DNA of 33,903 nt from assembly GCA_041307765.1 (NCBI GenBank), contig JBFZCW010000375.1, positions 1 through 33,903 on the forward strand, given 5' to 3'. Position numbers and translations under genes: made by a program. Position 1 is the stretch's first letter; every line of letters starts with the position of its first letter. Shown here in pieces: positions 31,063-33,903 of this stretch. The stretch comes from DYRB01 sp041307765. GTDB lineage: Bacteria > Pseudomonadota > Gammaproteobacteria > Chromatiales > Chromatiaceae. The notes under the pieces were generated by a model. That model was not told the DNA's origin, made no database searches, and saw only the letters and a program-made list of their open reading frames with translations.

Positions 31063-31518
31063 TTAGGCCCGACCGCTGTGCCCGAATCCGCCCACACCAC
31101 GGCCACTATCGGCGAACTCGTCCACCAACTCGAAACGCGCGCGCACCACGGGAACCAGCACCAGTTGGGCGATGCGCTCGCCGACCTCGATTCTGAAAGA
31201 TCCCGACCCGCGATTCCAGCACGAGACCATGAGTTGCCCCTGGTAGTCGGAATCAATCAACCCGACCAGATTGCCTAGGACGATGCCGTGCCTGTGCCCC
31301 AGGCCCGAGCGGGGCAGAATCAACGCCGCGAGCCCAGAGTCCGCGATGTGAACGGCCATCCCGGTGGGTATCAGCTCGCAGGCCCCGGGCAGCAAGTCAA
31401 GGGGCTCTGCGAGCATTGCGCGCAGATCCAGCCCCGCGGAACCATCGGTAGCGTAGCTCGGCAGGGGGAACTTGACCCCCAGTCGCGCATCCAGCAGTTT
31501 AACCTGCAGTGGACGCAA
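31063..31518 (-). CDS. dut: dUTP diphosphatase
   Basis: A 151-residue trimeric dUTPase, hydrolysing dUTP to dUMP and pyrophosphate. All five family motifs appear in order: ATDGSAGLDLRA (motif 1), LPRSGLGHRHG (2), GNLVGLIDSDYQGQLMVS (3), RIEVGERIAQLVLVPV (4) and GRGVGGFGHSG (5, near the C-terminus). Length equals that of E. coli Dut (about 151). Its start overlaps the last 20 bases of coaBC, so its ribosome-binding site lies inside that gene and the two are coupled. The coaBC-dut pairing is standard. Confidence 0.97.
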   Translation of the reverse strand: MRPLQVKLLDARLGVKFPLPSYATDGSAGLDLRAMLAEPLDLLPGACELIPTGMAVHIADSGLAALILPRSGLGHRHGIVLGNLVGLIDSDYQGQLMVSCWNRGSGSFRIEVGERIAQLVLVPVVRARFELVDEFADSGRGVGGFGHSGRA

Positions 31519-32701
31519 GATAGCGCTCGCAAATGAGATCGGCCAACTCGGCGCCGAGCAGAGGCTTTGGCATGAACGGCAGGGACCGACCTCCGCCTTC
31601 CCATAGCACCAGCAAGGCGTTGTCCTCGCTATCGAAACCGCCCCGCCGTTGGCCCGGACCGCCGACTAGATTGGCGGCGATCATGTCCAGCCCCTTGGCC
31701 TTGAGCTTGCTCCGCGCATAGGCCTCCACCTGCTCGGTCTCCGCAGCAAAACCGACGGTGAAAGGTCCACCAGGCAGCGCGGCCACCTCGGCCAGGATGT
31801 CCGGATTCTTTACCAAACGCAGGGTCATCTCGTCCCCGGACTTCTTGATCTTCGAAGCCCGCGGCGCGACTGGCCGGTAGTCCGCCACCGCGGCGACGGC
31901 GACAAAGATGTCGCACCGCGCCACCCGGGCCATCACGGCTGCATGCATCTCGCTGGCCGTCTCCACCTTGACCACTTCACCCACACCGGGCGGTTCCCGG
32001 GCGGTTGGACCGCTGACCAGACAGACCTCAGCTCCGCGCGCGGCCAGGGCCTGCGTCACAGCATACCCCATACGCCCGGAGCTGCGGTTGCCGAGGAAGC
32101 GCACAGGGTCCAACGGTTCGCGGGTGGGCCCCGCGGTCACGATCACACGGCACCCCCCGGGCAGGGCGTACTTCGGCGACAGGGCCGCGACAATCTCAGG
32201 CGGCTCCAACATGCGTCCCGGCCCGACATCCCCGCAGGCCTGGCCGCCTTCAGCAGGCCCGAGCACCCGCACCCCCCGCCGGCACAGGGTGCGCAGGTTG
32301 TCCTGGGTCGCCGGGTGCCGCCACATGGCCTGGTTCATGGCAGGGGCCACCACGAGTGGGGCGGCACTGGCCAGGACCAGGGTGGTGAGCAGGTCATCCG
32401 CCAGGCCGTGGGCCAATCGGGCGAGAACGTCCGCGGTCGCCGGGGCGACCAGGATCAGCTCCGCCCAGCGCGCCAGCTCGATATGGCCCATGCCCGCCTC
32501 GGCGTGCGGGTCGAGGAGGGCGCTGCGCACCTCCTGGCCGGAGAGGGCCAGGAAGGTCAGAGGCGCGACGAAGGCCTGGGCCGCGGCGGTCATCACCACC
32601 CGCACCTCGGCCCCCGCCTCGCGCAGGCGGCGCACCAGGTCCGCTGCCTTGTAGGCGGCAATGCTCCCGCTCACCCCCAGTAGAATCTTAGTTGGCTGCA
32701 C
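31499..32701 (-). CDS. coaBC: Bifunctional phosphopantothenoylcysteine decarboxylase/synthetase
   Basis: A 400-residue CoaBC (Dfp), performing two steps of coenzyme A synthesis. GTG 32701 is chosen because the CoaC N-terminus ILLGVSGSIAAYKAADLVRRL follows, with GAGGG upstream; the frame is open much further but is not protein-like. The CoaC domain (1-180) has the active-site segment MGHIEL with His73, the FMN-linked ATADVLARLAHGLADDLL, and the PAMNQAMWRHPA and CGDVGPGRM substrate clamp. The CoaB domain (185-400) has VIVTAGPTREPLDPVRFLGNRSSG split across its nucleotide site, VAAVADYRP and FAAETE. It is the first gene of the minus-strand run and divergent from radC. Confidence 0.96.
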   Translation of the reverse strand: MQPTKILLGVSGSIAAYKAADLVRRLREAGAEVRVVMTAAAQAFVAPLTFLALSGQEVRSALLDPHAEAGMGHIELARWAELILVAPATADVLARLAHGLADDLLTTLVLASAAPLVVAPAMNQAMWRHPATQDNLRTLCRRGVRVLGPAEGGQACGDVGPGRMLEPPEIVAALSPKYALPGGCRVIVTAGPTREPLDPVRFLGNRSSGRMGYAVTQALAARGAEVCLVSGPTAREPPGVGEVVKVETASEMHAAVMARVARCDIFVAVAAVADYRPVAPRASKIKKSGDEMTLRLVKNPDILAEVAALPGGPFTVGFAAETEQVEAYARSKLKAKGLDMIAANLVGGPGQRRGGFDSEDNALLVLWEGGGRSLPFMPKPLLGAELADLICERYLASTAG

Positions 32702-32848
32702 GGCGCCCTCAGTGGTTGGACCAGGATCCTCAGTCCGGGCGAAAAATCGACAAAAAGTGTAACCGATTTGGGTAAGCTTCAGGCACGGCCGGGCGGGGGC
32801 TCGTGCCGATCTCGGCAACACCGCCGGAACCCCAGGAGACACCCCCCG

Positions 32849-33523
32849 ATGCGCATCACCGACTGGCCCGAGGACGAACGGCCCCGGGAAAAGCTGCTGA
32901 ACCATGGCCCCGAGGCCCTGACCAACGCAGAGCTCCTGGCGATCTTCCTGCGGACCGGCATCCCCGGCAAGAGCGCCGTGGACTTGGCTCGCGACCTGCT
33001 CGTCGACCTCGACGGCCTGCGCGGGCTCTTCTCTGCCAGCGAGAAGCGGTTCTGTGAGGCAAAGGGTCTGGGACGGGCCAAATACGCCCAACTCCAGGCC
33101 GTACTGGAGATGAGCCGGCGCTACCTGTACGACGAGATCAAGGGGCGCGACGTCATCGCTAGCCCGGAGGCGACCCGCGACTACCTGAAACTGCGCCTGC
33201 ACGGCTATCCCTACGAGGTTTTCGCTGGCCTTTTCCTGGACAACCGCCACCGGGTCATCAGCTACCAAGAGCTCTTTCGCGGCACTATTGACGGCGCCAG
33301 CGTGCACCCTCGCGAGGTCGTCCGTGCGGCCCTGAAGGTCAACGCGGCGGCCATGATCTTTGCCCACAACCACCCGTCCGGGGTTGCCGAACCAAGCCAG
33401 TCGGACCTGCGCATCACCCAGCGACTAAAGGAGGCATTGGCCCTGGTCGACGTGCGGGTGCTGGACCACTTCATCGTCGGCGAAGGCGGAGGGACTTCGC
33501 TCGCAGAACGCGGCCTCATCTAA
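32849..33523 (+). CDS. radC: RadC family JAMM-domain protein
   Basis: A 224-residue protein. AGGAG at 32834-32838 precedes ATG 32849, and the product starts MRITDWPEDERPREKLL. The N-terminal UPF0758 region (NHGPEALTNAELLAIFLRTG) holds a helix-hairpin-helix-like part, FSASEKRFCEAKGLGRAKYA. The C-terminal JAMM metalloprotease-like domain has FLDNRHRVISYQELFRGTID and the zinc motif HNHPSG with the downstream Asp (SQSDLRIT), then LDHFIVGEG. The E. coli protein was named for a repair phenotype later assigned elsewhere, so function is uncertain. It is divergent from coaBC across a 147-base spacer. Confidence 0.95.
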   Translation: MRITDWPEDERPREKLLNHGPEALTNAELLAIFLRTGIPGKSAVDLARDLLVDLDGLRGLFSASEKRFCEAKGLGRAKYAQLQAVLEMSRRYLYDEIKGRDVIASPEATRDYLKLRLHGYPYEVFAGLFLDNRHRVISYQELFRGTIDGASVHPREVVRAALKVNAAAMIFAHNHPSGVAEPSQSDLRITQRLKEALALVDVRVLDHFIVGEGGGTSLAERGLI

Positions 33524-33526
33524 GCC

Positions 33527-33555
33527 TTGTCTATGGCGGGCGCGGGTGCTAGCAT
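33527..33555 (+). promoter_or_regulatory. Sigma-70 promoter of rpmB-rpmG
   Basis: TTGTCT (33527-33532) and TAGCAT (33550-33555) are separated by exactly 17 bases, each matching the consensus hexamers at four of six positions. It starts right after the radC stop and lies 57 bases before the rpmB start codon, a layout fitting a ribosomal-protein promoter. Confidence 0.55.
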
Positions 33556-33612
33556 TGCGGCCCTTTAGTCGGGCTGCCTTGGGGCGGCGCCACACCTTTA
33601 AGGAATTCTGTC

Positions 33613-33849
33613 ATGTCCAGAGTCTGTCAGGTCACCGGCAAACGGCCCGCCACCGGCAACAACGTCTCTCACGCAAAAAATAGGACGCGCCGGCGCTTCC
33701 TGCCCAACCTCCACTCGCACCGCTTTTGGGTTGAAAGCGAGCGGCGCTGGGTGACCCTGCGCCTGACCACCAAGGGCATGCGCACTATCGACAAACGCGG
33801 GATCGATGCCGTTCTGGCCGACATGCGCAGCCGCGGCGAAAAGGTCTAA
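33613..33849 (+). CDS. rpmB: 50S ribosomal protein L28
   Basis: A 78-residue L28, identical in length to the E. coli protein. It begins MSRVCQVTGKRPATGNNVSH and continues AKNRTRRRFLPNLHSHRFWV and SERRWVTLRLTTKGMRTIDK, the fully conserved family sequence. AAGGAATT lies about seven bases before ATG 33613. It belongs to the large ribosomal subunit and is followed after 12 bases by rpmG on the same transcript. Confidence 0.99.
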   Translation: MSRVCQVTGKRPATGNNVSHAKNRTRRRFLPNLHSHRFWVESERRWVTLRLTTKGMRTIDKRGIDAVLADMRSRGEKV

Positions 33850-33861
33850 CGGGAGAACACC

Positions 33862-33903
33862 ATGGCAAAGGCCGCACGCGAGAAGATCCGGTTGATTTCC
33901 AGC
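33862..33903 (+). CDS. rpmG: 50S ribosomal protein L33 (partial, start only)
   Basis: ATG 33862, preceded by GGGAGAAC, opens a frame that reads MAKAAREKIRLISS to the end of the window. The position directly after rpmB and the MAKxxREKIxLxS start match L33. The remaining 35-40 residues lie outside the window. Confidence 0.9.
   Translation, partial: MAKAAREKIRLISS

Noticed and set aside
32702..32848. A sigma-70 promoter for radC from TCGACA at 32747-32752
   Set aside because: The -35-like element is good, but the -10 position at 16-19 bases has only GGTAAG-type matches.
31499..33373. Long N-terminal extension of coaBC across the radC promoter region
   Set aside because: The conserved CoaC N-terminus and a GAGGG ribosome-binding site place the start at GTG 32701; upstream translation is not protein-like and lies opposite radC.

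Overview
The window is a high-GC chromosomal segment of a gammaproteobacterium. The gene orders yicC-gmk-rpoZ-spoT, rph-rdgB-yggS-proC-yggT-yggU, coaBC-dut-algC-argB and radC/rpmB/rpmG are classic gammaproteobacterial synteny. The protein style fits a Chromatiales-type organism (purple sulfur bacteria and relatives), with a long HisG, a fused AlgC and many redox accessory proteins. The taxonomic placement is inference from memory of gene order; no marker search was possible.

Layout. Positions 1-150 hold the tail of an unrecognised gene. Positions 280-9008 are an accessory redox stretch. It contains a helix-turn-helix/2Fe-2S ferredoxin/reductase-like fusion, a 59-residue orphan on the opposite strand, an asparagine-synthetase-like enzyme whose glutaminase half looks dead, a divergent 154-residue protein plus an FAD amine-oxidase-like protein, CreA, an AT-rich interspersed repeat, a 2OG-Fe(II) oxygenase-like protein, a Lon-N domain protein, and an IscA/SufE pair for Fe-S assembly. 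Positions 9039-11759 (minus) carry hisG followed by a TolC-like and an HlyD-like protein with no inner-membrane pump. Positions 11999-16867 (minus) carry yicC, gmk, rpoZ and spoT, followed by an orphan MbcA/ParS-like antitoxin-type protein. Positions 17047-24620 (plus) carry a Hanks-type kinase, rph, rdgB, yggS, proC, yggT, yggU (apparently CTG-initiated), a dynamin-like protein with eroded GTPase motifs, and a DUF4426 protein. Positions 24695-28312 hold a TauE/SafE-type membrane protein, pyrE, a DUF4124 protein and argB. Positions 28360-32701 (minus) are algC, dut and coaBC. The window ends with radC, rpmB and the start of rpmG.

How the genes work together. Most of the right two thirds is housekeeping: stringent response and transcription (spoT, rpoZ, gmk), nucleotide hygiene (rdgB, dut, pyrE, rph), amino-acid synthesis (hisG, proC, argB), coenzyme A, and exopolysaccharide sugar precursors (algC). 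The most unusual material is proteins that keep a family fold but have lost signature residues. These are the ferredoxin-reductase fusion (flavin and pyridine-nucleotide motifs eroded, DNA-binding-like N-terminus gained), the asparagine-synthetase-like enzyme (catalytic Cys2 replaced by Tyr), and the dynamin-like protein (G1, G3 and G4 all altered). These three, with the orphan small genes around the second, are the best candidates for undescribed biology. No CRISPR array, tRNA, rRNA, prophage or insertion sequence was seen.
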